From the NCBI GenBank assembly GCA_040954595.2, contig CM082589.2, forward strand, positions 8,556,001-8,620,000: a stretch of DNA of 64,000 nt, written 5' to 3'. The notes beneath the pieces were generated by a model. It saw only the letters and a program-made list of their open reading frames with translations, was not told where the DNA came from and ran no database searches. Both the position numbers and the translations under genes were made by a program. This DNA comes from Balanoglossus misakiensis. Lineage: Eukaryota; Hemichordata. Shown here piece by piece: positions 25,201-40,200 of the stretch. The first letter of the stretch is position 1. Each line of letters begins with the position of its first letter.

Positions 25201-28200
25201 CGTTTGTTCGCATATTTGCAGCACATCATGCGTTTGGTCAGTGGAAAGGGGGATTTTCTCCTGATGAAAATGTAATGGAGAAACCGGTAGGCCGTTTGTG
25301 AGTGCAGTTCTCGTTCACACCAAAAACAAACCACAAAATATTTTATTGTGTGTTCGTTGAGTTTATTATTTATCCCATACACCTTTTTGTTCCATGACGC
25401 CCGTGGTTTTAATAGGCGTTATAATTATGTAGAATTCTCATCCATGTAGTTGCCATCTCTGTGTACATTTACTCACACACACAGGGCATCAACATAATCT
25501 CTGCTGGGAAATTGGATTCCAATGGCACTGAGAGGACCAATGGAAGTCCAGTGACAACTGACAAGATTGCTGCATTTCACCTCTTTAAGAAGTTCATCAA
25601 AGAAGTCTTGGTGCGGTTGAAGCAGTTTAAGGATGACCTGCTAGCATCTTGTTTATTCCTTGTGTTAGCCTTACCCCATGAGATCATAGCCTCTGATGTT
25701 GCTGATATCGTTCCAGCATTACAGGTAAGAACTGTTATTTTATGGTAGCTGTGTTTGTATTAGAGCAATGATCTCCATTTTAGTCCCTTTAGAAAGATTG
25801 TGCGCACTTGGCTGTTATCATTATTGAATGCCAATATTGGGGTGAGGGTTGGGGGGGGGGGGGGTTACTCATTGTTGCACAGATACATGTAGAATGGACA
25901 TTTTTGAGGCACTTTTTGGAATTTTGCATCCAATAAAGTTTTTTTGTGACAAATATGCAAATATTTTGGCATAAACATGACCTGTGTCACAGTATACAAT
26001 TTCCGGCTTACAAGAAAAGAACTTTCCAACTGTAAATGCAAATCCTCAACACCAGTCGTTTGTTTGTAATGACATCAGTTGATGTCATGAAACCATTTTC
26101 TTGTAGATATACACTCAGTAAAACAAGCCCAAACTGAACACCAAAGGGATTGAAGAAATAGTTCAGTTTGTAGAAGTGTCCAGTTTATATAGGTTCTTTT
26201 AACATGTGGTTCTATGTCAAAGGGACAGGAGAATTTGTGGTTTTGAAAGGTTTCTAGATTAGACAGGGTTCAGTTCAGACATGTTTTACTCTATGTGAAA
26301 TCTGTATTTTGCAGACTACATTTCGGATTGGTGTTAGCTATCTACCATTGGCACACGCAGGTCTGGACGCACTGGAAAGCTGGGCATTCAAACTACCACA
26401 CAAGTCATTGGAGCCATTTTACAAAGATATCCTGCCTTGTCTTGATGCCTATCTGAAAACAGCCACTGATAAAAGTAAGCATGAAATAGTACACAATCAA
26501 AGTTGAACATGCATGTTGTTGTTATGCAGCGGGTCTTGTCAAAATTAAACAGGCTCCTGTTATTGGTGTCAGGATCTTTAAAGGGACAAAGTTTCTCTTT
26601 CTCTGCCCTTTTTCCATTTATTATGTTTGATACAAGACACTGTTTATGTTAATGTACATGTGGATATGTAGTGAATGAATGTTCAACCACACACACCTTC
26701 CATCCCACTTGCAGACTCGAGAGTGAAAAAACTCGCCAAAATGAATAATTGGTCTTTACCATTTATTCATTTTAGGCGAGTTTTTACTCTCATATCATAC
26801 GAGCAGGATGTAAGTTGTGTGTGGTTTAACGTTCATTCACTACATACATATTCACATGTAGAATAACATAAACGGTGTCTTGTATCAAATATAATTAATG
26901 GCAGCTCGAGAGAGACTTTGTCCCTTTAATGGAAACCATTATAGTCCAACTTAATGAGGGATATATCAAATAGGGATGATTACAATGGGAGCTTAAAGGC
27001 CGATGATCGTCTGATGTGCATGTGCATAATTACATCCAATGCAAATATTCTGCAAATTTTGTGGTGGACGCATTCAAATAGTGGACTGCCTTCGCTTATG
27101 TGGTTCCGGGTATCAGCGCAGGAACTGATGATGTTTAGAGTGAGATATTATTTTTCAACTTCAATTGGTCCGTCTAAATAAGCTTACTGATAGGTATAAA
27201 TGAAGACCTTATCAATGCTCGTTTGTGCTTAATTACATCTACATGTAATGCAAATATTCTGCAAATTTTGTGGTTGATGCATTCAAATAGTTGACTGCCT
27301 TCGCTTACTTCCATGTGCACCGTGGACTTTAGTTTTGCCTATTCTTTTCACCCAATTTGCTGTCTTTTCCCAATCTTCAACACAGACTATGGTCGCCACC
27401 ATCTTTTATGTTGCTATGACGGCACATTGCCATATGGAATTGATTGTACGCAATTTTTGTAATCAGAGTCTCTGGTTTAATTGGCACCTGTGCATAAGAC
27501 GATCGCTTTCTTTAGTTGTTCATGATACATGTATGGCTAGAAGTGTGACTTTCAGAAATGTGAAATAGATAGAACCCTCTGGCTTTCACTTGATGACATG
27601 ATGTGACCAGCCATATATAAAGAGTGATAAAAATGAGGACATTGAAAAAATAACAGTTTGTCTGCTATATAACTGATATGGGAGAAACAACGAAGAAATC
27701 AGAGGAAATTCATTACAATAATAAATATATTATTTATAGATAAAACAGTGAGTTGTGTACATTAATTTGTCAATGATATTTTTTTTTCTTTACATCAGAC
27801 AACAATAGCCACGCCTCTACTCAGACTGTCAGTTTGACTACAACCAGCACTGGTCGTGGGCGAAGAAAGATTCCAATCAAGCTGTTGAAAGCTGCTGCAG
27901 CTGATGGCAAGGTAGTGTGATGAGCTCTCTCATACATGTATGTTCACCATGAAAATTAATTGTGGCCGAAATTATGTCCAAAGAAGTATAAGTTATAAAT
28001 TTAATCTCACTGATCAGTGTGGACAGTCTTTGTGCCTTCTCTGTTTGCGTAGTTTTGTAATTTTGAAAGTTTTAAAGCCTCTAGAGCTGCCACTGTTTGA
28101 ATTATTTTCCTGATTTTATTTTCCAACTTGAATTGGTCCATCTAAATAAGCTTACAGATAGGTATACATGAAACATCTGATCAATGCCCGTTTGTGGTTG

Positions 28201-31200
28201 TATATTGCAATTTGAACACGCTATATATTAATCAGCTTCCATACAAACAGTACGCAGCTATCGTGGTGTGGGTCACCAAGAGATAACAAACTGATGCAAA
28301 TGCAAGTAATATGGCTTAATGGTGGGGATTTTAGAGGATAATGAATGTATTTGAAGTATTTTGTTGAGGAAAAAAATATGTGAAATTTGGCAGCATTAGG
28401 GGCTTTAATCAAGTCATCATGAGTTTTCATCAGAGGAAATGCCATATTGAACATGTATTGCCTGGCCATGAGGGCCATAGCAGACGTTTATTACCCCCGA
28501 GGGCTGTGAGTTACCAGAATCACATAGTATATGATTCTGGTTACTCATGGTCACTGTTGCTATCATTTTATGGCCCGAATATAGGCCACGCCATAGGTGT
28601 TTTATAATAAACCTCATGCTAATAGTTTATTCTGTGAACTGACATTGGTTACGTGACCGGTTTATATTTTTTCTGCTATTTCCCCAGGAATTCATAGTCG
28701 ATTCTATTTTCCTATCACGTGACGGATTCCGGCAAATCACGACACAGTATTTATATGAGGTATATTATAATATTTGTATTCTCCAGAATGAAGAGTCTCC
28801 ATTGACTGCAGTGAAACTAAAGATAGTTCAGTTGCTAGGCGCACTTGGTGGATCCAACAATGCATGTCTTCTAGAAAGAAACAAAACGGAAGTTGCTAAG
28901 AGAGCTGTTGCCTGGGATACAGAGGAGAGATTACAGTTTGCAGTTCCTTTTATGGACATCAAACCAGTGATCTCTTTTGGTAAGTGGTTCTTTGATCACC
29001 GGGTGAATCTTGTCACCATGGTGAAATTGTACACACCTTTACAGAGTGTTTTTGTTAAGGGCGGTACCCAGGTAAATGTAAAGGTTCCCCTTGGTGTATA
29101 AATGGAGTCATATTAGTAGATAGCAGGAGCTTTACCAAGTCATTTACCAGTGTTCCTTAGCCTTAGCAAAAACACTGAGGGGCAGACGAACAGATTGAGA
29201 CACACAAACACCCATGCACACACACTAACATCATTGAAAGTAGTATGATTTCTCTAATTTTCTTTCTGCACAAAAAAATGAGTATTACTATTGTTGATTG
29301 TCCCGTTGACTTATTCAAATCATGTGGAGGTATTTCTTCAGCATTAGGGCAGGAGACTGAGATCACGCCAAAATAGTCTTGTCATCTTGTCATCTGCCAT
29401 ACAGCATTAGTTAGAAATAAACTAAGCGTGAACAAAAAATGGTTGAACCTTTTCACCACTGTTTCCTTTCAATTTTAACATAGAAGGCAATTTATTTTGA
29501 TGGGCCTTCCATTGGTGAGCAGTTTTCCTGTACAAAAATGCCCAGCCACACACCAATCATTATCAGTGTTGTTTGACCAAATACAGGGGAGAAAAAGCAC
29601 TGGGGCTGAGATGGAGAGGGACTATCTAGACAAGACATAGAATGTTAGAAATTCACTAATTCTGGTCATTGTTCATTTTCCTCTTTGCAGATCCTTTTCT
29701 TCCCAGAGTTGTTGAACTTGCCACTGTGTCAAGCGACAGACAAACTAAGGTCTGTATTATTTAAATTAAAGGGACAAATTCTCTCTCTTGCTGCCCCTTT
29801 TCCATTAATTATGTAGATACAGTACAAGAGGCCGTTCATGTTATTCTACATGTGGATATACATGTACATAGTGAATAAATGTTCGACCAAACGCAACTCC
29901 CATCCCGTTTGTAGGATATGAGAGTAAAAATCTCGCTAAAATGAATAAATGGTAAACATCGATTATTCATTTTGGCAAGTTTTTTTACTTTTGTGTCTAC
30001 AAGTGGTATGGAAGGTGTGTGTAGTTGAACATTGATTCACTATATATCCACATGTAGAATATCATAAACAGTGTCTTGTATCAAACATAATTAATGGCAA
30101 AAAGGCAGCGAGAGAGAGACTTTGTCCCTTTAATGACACCACATATGCTAGTGTCTATGTGAAGTCGTTTGTGGTCCCAGAATGCATTTTTGGAACTCAA
30201 ATGTACGTTTTTGATATTTAGTCTATAGATAGGGTAGCACAAATCTTGTGTGTAAACAGGTGTATCTACACTGATAAGAAAATGCCAATATTAGTATGAT
30301 TGTCTAATATTTGAATCCTGGATTATACTATATTGCTTGAGTTTATAAAGATGTACACGCAGAACATAAACTAGAACACTGCAGGCATTCATCTTTTCCC
30401 ATAGGATTACATTAGAATAGCTAGAAAACTCACTTCTACTTTTGTCATTTTCATGAAATTTTCTTCAGTTACATGTATCGACTAAATTCACGGCCTTGTA
30501 TTTGGAGAACAAGCATGTCGACCCCTACACATGATTTTCATTGTATTTACGAATGGGAAACCAAAAATCCACAATTAAAAAAAATGAATATAATTTCAAT
30601 TTTACAGATTGTACATCCTTAATCCACTTTAACATTGCAGGTTGCAGCGTGTGAGTTGTTGCATTCATTAGTATTGTACATGATTGGGAGAGGATCACAG
30701 CAACCAGACACTAAACAAGCAAAGGTAAGTAGTGAAACAATGCCTGGTATTGTCCTGGTTATACTGAACACCTATTGCCTGGCCATGAGGGCCATAGCAG
30801 TCGTTTATTACCCCTGAGGGGCTGTGTGTTACCAGAATCACATGCTATTTTGCTGAGGGAAATACATGTAGCATAATATGATTCTGGTAACTCACAGTCA
30901 CAAGGGGGTAAAAACGGCTGCTATGGCCCGAATATAGGCTAGGCCATATCATGGAGGTACTAGAGAGAAGGAGCGAGGACGCTATTGTTTCCTATGAACC
31001 CCATGTGCGTCTTAATCTGGTTGCAGATAACATTAGGCTCTCATCCTTTTATCACCTGATAGGCGTTCATAAAAGCCGTGCGCTTGCGTAGATAAACAAA
31101 TCATAGCTGGCGTCGCGTCTCCATGATTTACTAAGCATAAACAACCGGACCAAACTGCTGTGCCGAACGTCTCCGCGCTGGCAATTACAATGGTGAATAT

Positions 31201-34200
31201 CGGGCATCCCACACCATCCCACGCGAACAAAAATACTTGCATCGGGAAGATTGGTTTTCAAAGAAAACCTAAGAACTTATTGTTTTTTGCTGAAAATTGC
31301 GAAAAATTCAAAATATTCATTTCAAAATCATACTTTTTGGTTGTACAAAGAAGAAAAATAACGCCACAAATCTTCCAAGACGCCCGCCTGACACGTTTCC
31401 GGGAGTGGTGATGCGTATACTTGACCTCTAGATGTAAATAAAAGTCACCACGCATATGTAGTACGCTCGTCCGCGATGTGCGCATAGTGTTTTTAATATC
31501 ATAGAAATATTACCCCGTAGATCTTGCAAACCTAACTGTAAAATCGGCGGTAACGCACAGTGGGTTCAAAGGACGCTTTCAACACAGAAACACAAAGACT
31601 TAAGAAGCTTATCACACTTCAGAAGAAAGGGAGTTAATCCGCTTAAAATCCGTCCTCGCTCCTTCTCTCTAGTACCTCCATGGCCATATGTAGGTGATTT
31701 ATAATAAACCTCATGCTAACACGCGCTGCTAATTGGCGTGACCCGAGTCTGTGAACTCACGTTGGTCACATGACTGGTTTATACTTTTTCTGCTATTTAC
31801 CTAGGGATTCATAGTTGATTCTATTTTCCTATCATGTGGCAGATTCTGGCGAATCACGACACAGTATTAGCATGAGGTATATTATACTTGATTTTATTAT
31901 GCCCCCTTTAGATGCCAAGTAAAAAATGATGAACTGACAAGCCAATTATAAACAGTTCATTTCAATCCATCAGGGTGTTTTATTTCCCCCAGGGAGTGCC
32001 ACAACGTTTAGAGGTTACCAATGTCACATCCTAAGATGTATACTGGTCCAACTGTATAAAGGGTCAAAGTCTCTCTCGCTCCATCAATTATATACCATTT
32101 AAATGTACATGTGGATATATAGTGAATCAACGTTCAACCACACACAACTTCCATCCTGTTTGTAAAATATGAGAGTTAAAATCTGGTCAAAATAAATAAA
32201 TGGTAAACAACGATTATTCATTTTGGCGAGTTTTTTTCACCCTCATGTCTACAAGCGGGATAGAAGTTGTGTGCGGTTGAACGTTGATATATCCACATGT
32301 ACATTAACATAAACAGTGTCTTGCATCAAACATAATTAATGGAAAAAGGGCAGCAAGAGAGAGACTTTGTCTTGTAAAGTTGAGGTTTGATTTCCACACA
32401 AGCGTGCATGTGCGTGTGTGCAGGCACTCGTGTGTGTATGTGTGTGTGTATGTAACATTGTGAGCATGAAATGCCACAGACTGGTCTGTTGAATAGGAAT
32501 AGAGTATGAATGGGTGACCAATATTGCTATAAATGTGGCATGCCATATGACAGATATCTCTTGCTGAAACCACCATGAACTAACATTTGTTGCCATGGTA
32601 TAGTTGATGATGAAATGATTATATTGCCAACAATCCAAGCGTAACTGCTTCCAGTATAGTTGGGTGTACATTGGAGATTAGCCAATCACATTGCCATGTA
32701 AAGTCACATGACAACTTAGGGAGCCAATCTTTCGGTGTTGAAGTGGTTGCAATTTAAATACATCAATGGATAATTTGATTCAGGAACACAAATATTCAAA
32801 ATGATCATTTCCTCTAGGCACCCATGGAAAAGTTATACAAGAAAATTCTACCTGCATTGCTGCAACTGGCTTGTGATGTGGAGCAGGTAAATATTATAAG
32901 GTTATTCACATAATATCAGGATTTATGTCCGAGCACATTGTACAGGGTACTGATTGACTCAATCTGATTAAAATCAGATGTAGGGAACGTGCTTGTGTAC
33001 CAATGTATATATATATATTTTTTCAAGATTTGTGCCTGATATAAATGAATAATAATTAAAATGACATCTTTGCAGTTTTAAAGTCTCTAAACTGTGGTTT
33101 TTATCTTGGTCTCCTGTAACATGATTGAAGAGTTCTACTAAAATTTGTGAGGTTGATTTTACTTAATTTCTTTCCAATTCACAGGTTGCCAGACAGCTGT
33201 TTGAACCATTAGTGATGCAACTGATCCATTGGTTTACAAACAACAAGAAATTTGAGAGTCCAGAGACCATGGCAATTCTAGAGGCCATTTTGGTAAGGCT
33301 TTTAAACAACTAGTTTCTCTCCTCATACCATCATTACATTGTGAATTGAAGATTTAAGATAATTTCAAATGTTACCTTTTTCAACCTGGTTATAGTGTCT
33401 AGTCTTGTCTCAGAAATTTTGCATCAAAACATTCCTAATTTAGATTTATTTATAACTTATAAGACTTTTCACTTACAAGCAATGCATGTGCAGTTGTTGC
33501 CGTGACAACAGGCATAAACACATCATGCACCTGTATTGTCAACTCTGTTGCGTGATTGGCTGTTAATGGTCACCACCATAAGCACTGTCATTCTGAGAGT
33601 AGAAACCACATGGAAAAAAATTGTGCTTGAGAAATGTGTTGACTGTTCACTTGTGATAACTCTGTTCTCTCTACTACTTTGTAGGATGGTATATGCCACC
33701 CCACGGACACTGCACTGAGAGATTTCAGTGCCAAATGTACAAAGGAATTTCTGCAATGGTCAGTAAAACAGACCTCCAAAAAGGTAGGAACTAGTGATGC
33801 AGATATCAAATGATTTGATGCATGTATGATGAATGATAACAATTATCATAAATCAATCCAAATGGTGATTTAAGATGGGGCACCTGTATCTTTTGGCCCG
33901 TTGCTATGGGTCGTTTTGGGACGTTACACCCCAATTTGGACTAAACCATTTTCAGAGGGGCTGGTAACTCGTTGAAAATCTGCACATGTTCGTTACATGT
34001 AGAGTACAACACCCCTTTCTAATGAGTCAGAAATATGTGTATTACAATAGTATTAAATAATGGAAATACAAAAAAAAAAAAAACAATATGAGGAGGGATT
34101 ATTCAGTTCTCATTCTACTTAAATTTATTTTCAGCAACAAGAGAAAAGTCCAATCAATACAAAATCACTGCTGAAACGTTTGTACAGCTTGGCTTTACAT

Positions 34201-37200
34201 CCCAATGCATTCAAGAGAGTTGGTGCTGCCTTGGCATTTAATAATATCTACACAGTTTTCAGGTATGTATGTGTGTCTCTCCAGGTAGATTGTATGTGTG
34301 TTACAGGCATGCCCAAGACTTACAGTAGATGTAGCAAAATCGTGAACAGATACATGGTCGAGGTTCTTTATTTAGAAAATTATTTGAAACACTTGTAAAG
34401 CTTATCAAAGTGTTTTGCTTTTTAAATGTGTGAAATCAAAAGGACACTACTGAAATCTATAAAATAGTTGAATGAAAAGAACAAAACTGATATGGTAAAC
34501 CTGTCTACAAAAACCAGATATCAAATGTACTGAGGAAATTGTTCAGTTTGCAGGTGTCTAATACAACAGTGCCCTATAAAGAGGTTACTACATGTAGAAC
34601 AAAAATTATGTATAGGGTAGATAGACAGAGCTTTGTCATTTTTTACCATTTTCTATGCTTTTGTCTGTGTTTCACCAAATCATATCAAAAGGTTAACAAA
34701 CATTTTTGTCCAATCAGTGACATTGTAACTTTACATTCAGAGAGCCTGCTTTTGTTTGTCACACAGGGAGGAAGAATCATTGGTCGATCAGTTTGCACTG
34801 GAAGTCTTGGTGACGTATATTAACAGTTTAGCAATGGCTCATTCTGATGACAAGTCTCTGGGTATGTGATGTTCACCCTGTTATTACAGACACCTCTCTG
34901 TCACATACAACTACGAATATCTAAAATCAAAACGAGTTTTAGAGTTATATGTTAGAGTTAGAATATCACAGAACAGGTGTAGTAGTAAGGTCCACCACCA
35001 TGCAACATGGTTTCTTCTGTTTTGAATTAAAGGCTGACAATCATTTACAATAAGCCAAAGCAGACACTCTGGTTACAAAAAATGTGTACAATCAATGTCA
35101 TTAGGCAATGTGCTGTCCTAACAACAGACAAGAAGGCAGCAACCATAGTCTTAGTTGTTGGAGATCAGGAAAAGACAGCAAGGACGAAACTAAAGTCTAC
35201 TTATACAGTGTGCATGAAATATGGAAGGAAGCCAAGGCAGTTTACTCTTTGAATGCGTCAAATGCAACATTTGTAGAATATTTGGATTGGTTATTACACA
35301 CATGAGTCGGACTTGAATTACTGTTCCTCACGGATACTAAGCTGCTTAATATAGCTTCCCCATGGAAACTTATAATATGCCTGCAGCCAACGATACTTTC
35401 TGTCATACTTTAAAACTCTAACCCAGGGGTAGCATTGAGCTAATTCTGATATTTTGATCGTGTACGCCAGGTAATTGGTAATACCAATATCCCCCAAAGT
35501 GCCATCAAGTTTGAGTCTGTGCATAATCTGAGCATTAGCTGCTGTCCACTGCATCATAGAAATGTCACACAGTTTGGGTTTTTTATCTTCCTGGGTGATG
35601 TACCCGGTCCGTATAAAGTCTACAATTTCAAGGGGTGTCTCACCTTTGTTTTGTGCAAAGTACAAGGGTATATTCTTGTCTATAAGTTCTAACCCTGCTG
35701 GTAGGTCAGGTGGTGTGTGCTTGCGGTTTTCATCACAGCTTCTGAAGTAGTTGACAAGCTGCTCGGCGTAGCTTGTTGCAAGTAGATGAATGCCGTTTTG
35801 CTCGGTCCAGGTCCATAGTGATGGAATCTGCAGTGGCAGTGTGTGGTCATCAGTGTCAGTTGGTCTTGATACAAAGGGGCTGGATATCTTGTCAGCATCT
35901 ACAAGGTTTGTTATCGCGCTCCGGAGAAGACTTCTCTGCCATAATGGTAGTCTCAGTCCATTCTTCATAGCTTCGTCTGACAGGAGCTTCAGAATGTAGG
36001 GGTTGTCGCATTCATTGCGTTTCAGGACCTCCACCGTTTCTGGAGCGAGGCCAGAATGTCGAGCCCAGTCTGCAAAACTTCTGTGCTGTAGATTTCCTCT
36101 GTACATATGAGCTGCCATTCTGAAAACGGTTCAGATCTCTTTTCCTGATGATTAGAGGCTTCACTACTGGTTGACTTTGCTGTTGTGATTGGCACAAGGT
36201 GTCTGACACACCACTGCTCGCAGTATAGTACTCTCAAGAACTGGATCCACTCAAAGAAAGTTGACTATATTCACCTCCAGCTTCTGCTACACACACAACT
36301 GGACTTCTATTGTTGCTGTCTTACAAAGCGCCTGACTGCCTAAACTCTTTGAAAGTCCCACTTAAATATGAGTGTGTGGATTTAAGCAAATGTGACCTAT
36401 AAAATGCATGCATCAGTTGGTATTGTCTCTGACAGGCTAGCAAACGTATGCAAATGTGGCATATCACCTACAGATAGGAAATAAACATCAAACAAAGGAA
36501 ATAAACAACAAACAAAAGACCCCCCTCCCAAGAACCATAAAAGGATTTAAAACACAATTGTTTAAACAAATGTCATCTGTTGTGCATTAACCCGTTCACC
36601 CCCAGTTCCCTCCAAAGAGGCCCAACCTTGCCATAGAAAACAACAGGTTTGGACTGAACCATGGTGGTGAAAGGGTTCAGTTATCGCCTTGATCAGGCTA
36701 AATCTGACTTTGCTTATTAGGCAAGAAGGGGCTGCAATACAGGCGTTAAATGTTTGTTGTTTTAAGTATAGAGCAGAGCATTGTTTCCAACAGGCCAACA
36801 GGGAGAGAACATGAGATTCTGTCAAACTGTATTCTCATTATTCATAACTACCTGTACCTTGGTGCAGAGTCCTTGTTTTCACAGTTTGCAATTACATGGC
36901 ATATAGCCCAAGAAAACAGTTTGCAGAGGATCGACACACTGACATTGAGGCCTTTGGTTCAAGGATTCCATCACGGTTACTAGAAGAAGACGGTTAGGAA
37001 ACTCTATTGTTCGGAAGGTGTGAACGAGGTGTTAGCTAGGAGAGTACATGTCCGAACCGCTATGTGGGGTTGTATTGGGGAACGTGTTAATTTTTGAACC
37101 CCTTCATCTGCCCTTTTTCGTCAGAGTACAGCGCCACTTTTTTTTGTACGAGTTCCATATAGGCTTATGGAGTGCACGGTCATAGTCTGTTGGGCTTGCG

Positions 37201-40200
37201 ACACTCTACCATTGTTTCTTGGGTGGTTAACTAAAAGTCCGGACTCAAATAGCGTCGAATTTTGAACCCCTAGAATTCAACCCTGATGGTCGCATTTCTG
37301 TTTTTTTAAATATATTTAGATATTTTACACCTTTTTGTATTGCATGGGCTATTTCGTTTATTCCAATTGGAATATTTCGTTGAGATTGCATACCCATTTC
37401 GATACAGTCGTTAACATTATCGATATAGCCTTTGGCGGCCATCTTGTTTGTTTTGGTTCGCATCGAATCTCTAGGGCACAGTCAAGACAAAGAATGTATG
37501 GCTTCATCATGTCCTTGAAAGTTCAAAATTGTCATAAATGTGCTGTGACTTTATAAATTATCCACTCTCTGTTCTGTTTTCCTCAAATCTGGTGGTATAC
37601 GTACTGTGCGTGCAAGCAATTCCGTAAACATGAGTATGGTTTGCTTTGGATTGTAGGGGTAATGACGTCATTTTGACCAAGCAGGTCAGTTATTCTGTCT
37701 GTTTATTCGTATGGCCAGGCTCGTTAGCACCTGATATCTTTCGTTTACACTAAGTGTTTACCGAGGCGAGCATCTAACAATGGAGAAAAAATAGTTTCCT
37801 AACCGTCTTCTTCTAGTAACCGTGATTCCATTGACATAAAATTAAAAAATCTTGTTTGCACAACAAGCTGCTTGTAAACAACAAATAAGCAATTGCAAAC
37901 CAATCCGTTCCAGCATGACTCATATTTGTGTGTCACAAGTTATCTCATGATCTAATACACCTAGTATAGGGGTAGAAGTTTTCCTTATTGGCATTTTGTG
38001 TTGGTGTGAATTTGAAGCCCTTGTCTTTTGTTCTTTAATCTTTCCCTTAGTTGAGTTTTTGGTCTCTTTTGTGCTGTTTGATTGTTGTAATTAATGTGTG
38101 ACCATATTTTGTGTTGCACATATGCTGGGGTTACACGTGAATAATTTTAAACCTGAGTTGATCGGATTTGTCGCTCTGTAAACATTCCTTATCAGCGACT
38201 TAGGAGAACGCTCGTTTACACGTCAATTTACAAGCTCTAAATTTAGTTCGGGTCAAGCGCCCTCAGCGGTATTCACTGGGCTAACTCAACTTAACCACAA
38301 TCGCCAAAATGTGTTCAATCAATCAATCGAGACGCTTTCGGCGAAGATATTTACTAGGAGAGAATTTTGACGGCCTAACCCCGCCTGATGTCGACATCCC
38401 ACTCATTTTAAGATCAATGAGTCGCCGTCGGAGAAGACGACCAAGTTTACGTTTCCTTTTCCTGCCTGCACCGCACCCGTGTATCAGTCGATATGGACGA
38501 GAGAAATCAGAGATTGAAATCAGTAGTTTGACTTCGTCATCTGACCAATTGTTGCCGCGATCGCGGGAGCATCTTGCTTGAACGCTGTCCATCGTGGTAT
38601 AAATGACCGCGAGCCGGAAGACAAGATTTAGTGCGGTGTTTAGTTCGGCGATCGGGTCACACGTGTGAAGAGGTCACCCCTCCGACTCCGGATTATTTTA
38701 ATGCGGTGTTAGTCCGGAGTTGTCTGGTCACACGTCAAACTGACACCGGGTTAAATTTAATCCGGTGTCAGGTCCGGAGTAAACAGGCACGTGTAACCCC
38801 CCCTATACATGATGTGTACATGGATTTCCTTACGACTTTGGTTTGGTTCTGGTTCTCTTACACATTTACATGTTGTTCACATGCAGTTCCTGGCAATTAT
38901 TGTTGTTTATGTTCACTTTTGTACTAGCCACTGCAGGTTCTCAAATACTTTGCTGGGTTCTTGTGGCTGGTTTATGTATCCCTTGAAACCTAGCCGCTGC
39001 ACAGGTTAGACTCTTTCACAGCCCACATATTAGCTACAAGGCTCTTCACTGATGCGCCCTCAACCGTTTAGAAAAGGAGAAGCCCCATATGGTGTGTAGC
39101 GAACCTTCTCACCGGGCATACATGCAATCAGACCATAAGCCTGCATATGCAGTGAGAGGGGCTGTGAGAGAGTCTGGTTAGACATGCAATGGGCAGTTAG
39201 TGAGATCAGAAATGCTGTACGTGACAGAATTAAAACGTCCCAGCACAGACCTATGGCCAACTCATATCAACTCAAAAAATAATCTGCCCCTGCACTGTAC
39301 TGGTGCATGGGAACTATTCTCACTCTCTGGCGCATTTGTGTTAGTGAGAACAAGACAGTGATTTTTGCATACATGTATATATATATGTGTGTCTGTGAAG
39401 TTGGTTAGTCAATAGAAGTCCTTTTTTCCTGATATGTCTCAGATTTGAGACGGTGTCGCCATAGGCAAATTGTGTCTCAAATTTTACCCTGTCTGAACCT
39501 GGTAATAATTATAACCTGATGTACTACTGATTGGCTGCATTAATGAGCAGGGGTGTTGCTCAATATCAGTGACCTGAGTTGCCATGGAAAGAGTCCTTTG
39601 ACACGCAAATAGCAAAAGTAGCAAAAATTATAAAATGAAGACCAAAATGTGTGGAGCATAGCGAAAAAACAACAACGCAGGAGTCTAGATTCTTGATTAG
39701 ACAGGTGATAGTGGTTTAAAGTCACAGAAAAACCAAAGGACTGAAACATCAAGTGTTAACCTCCTTAAACATATTCTTTCAGTTGGATCAAATCTGTGTC
39801 AATAATGGACTTCATGTCTTTCACCATTCAGGAACTCAAGAACAGTGTGTACAGGTTATCACTCACATGGAAAGGATAGTCAGAGTCAAAGCCAATCTGT
39901 TGAACAAGGATTCTAAATCGAAAAACAGAAGAGTACCAAGGTGAGGATAATTTTGAAATATGAGGGAAGGAGGGAGGGAGGTAACAGAAAGCCAGAAAAA
40001 GCATGTCACATGGTGCTCGGATCGAGGTCAATATATTGTGATAGTCTGGTCCCCTGCCCCATTCCCACCGCTGGCTGCGCTACGCTAAAGGGGGAGGGGG
40101 TCAGGTACGACCCAATCTTGGCCAAAAACCTGGTCCGCATATTATAATGAAACAAAGACCACATGATCATAAACAAGATGGATGCCTCCAATGTCCATAC

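Noticed and set aside
39753-39831. Upstream extension of PRKDC exon 29 using the tttcag acceptor at 39782
   Set aside because: With the required phase it gives TAA within a few codons; homology starts only after the acceptor at 39831.
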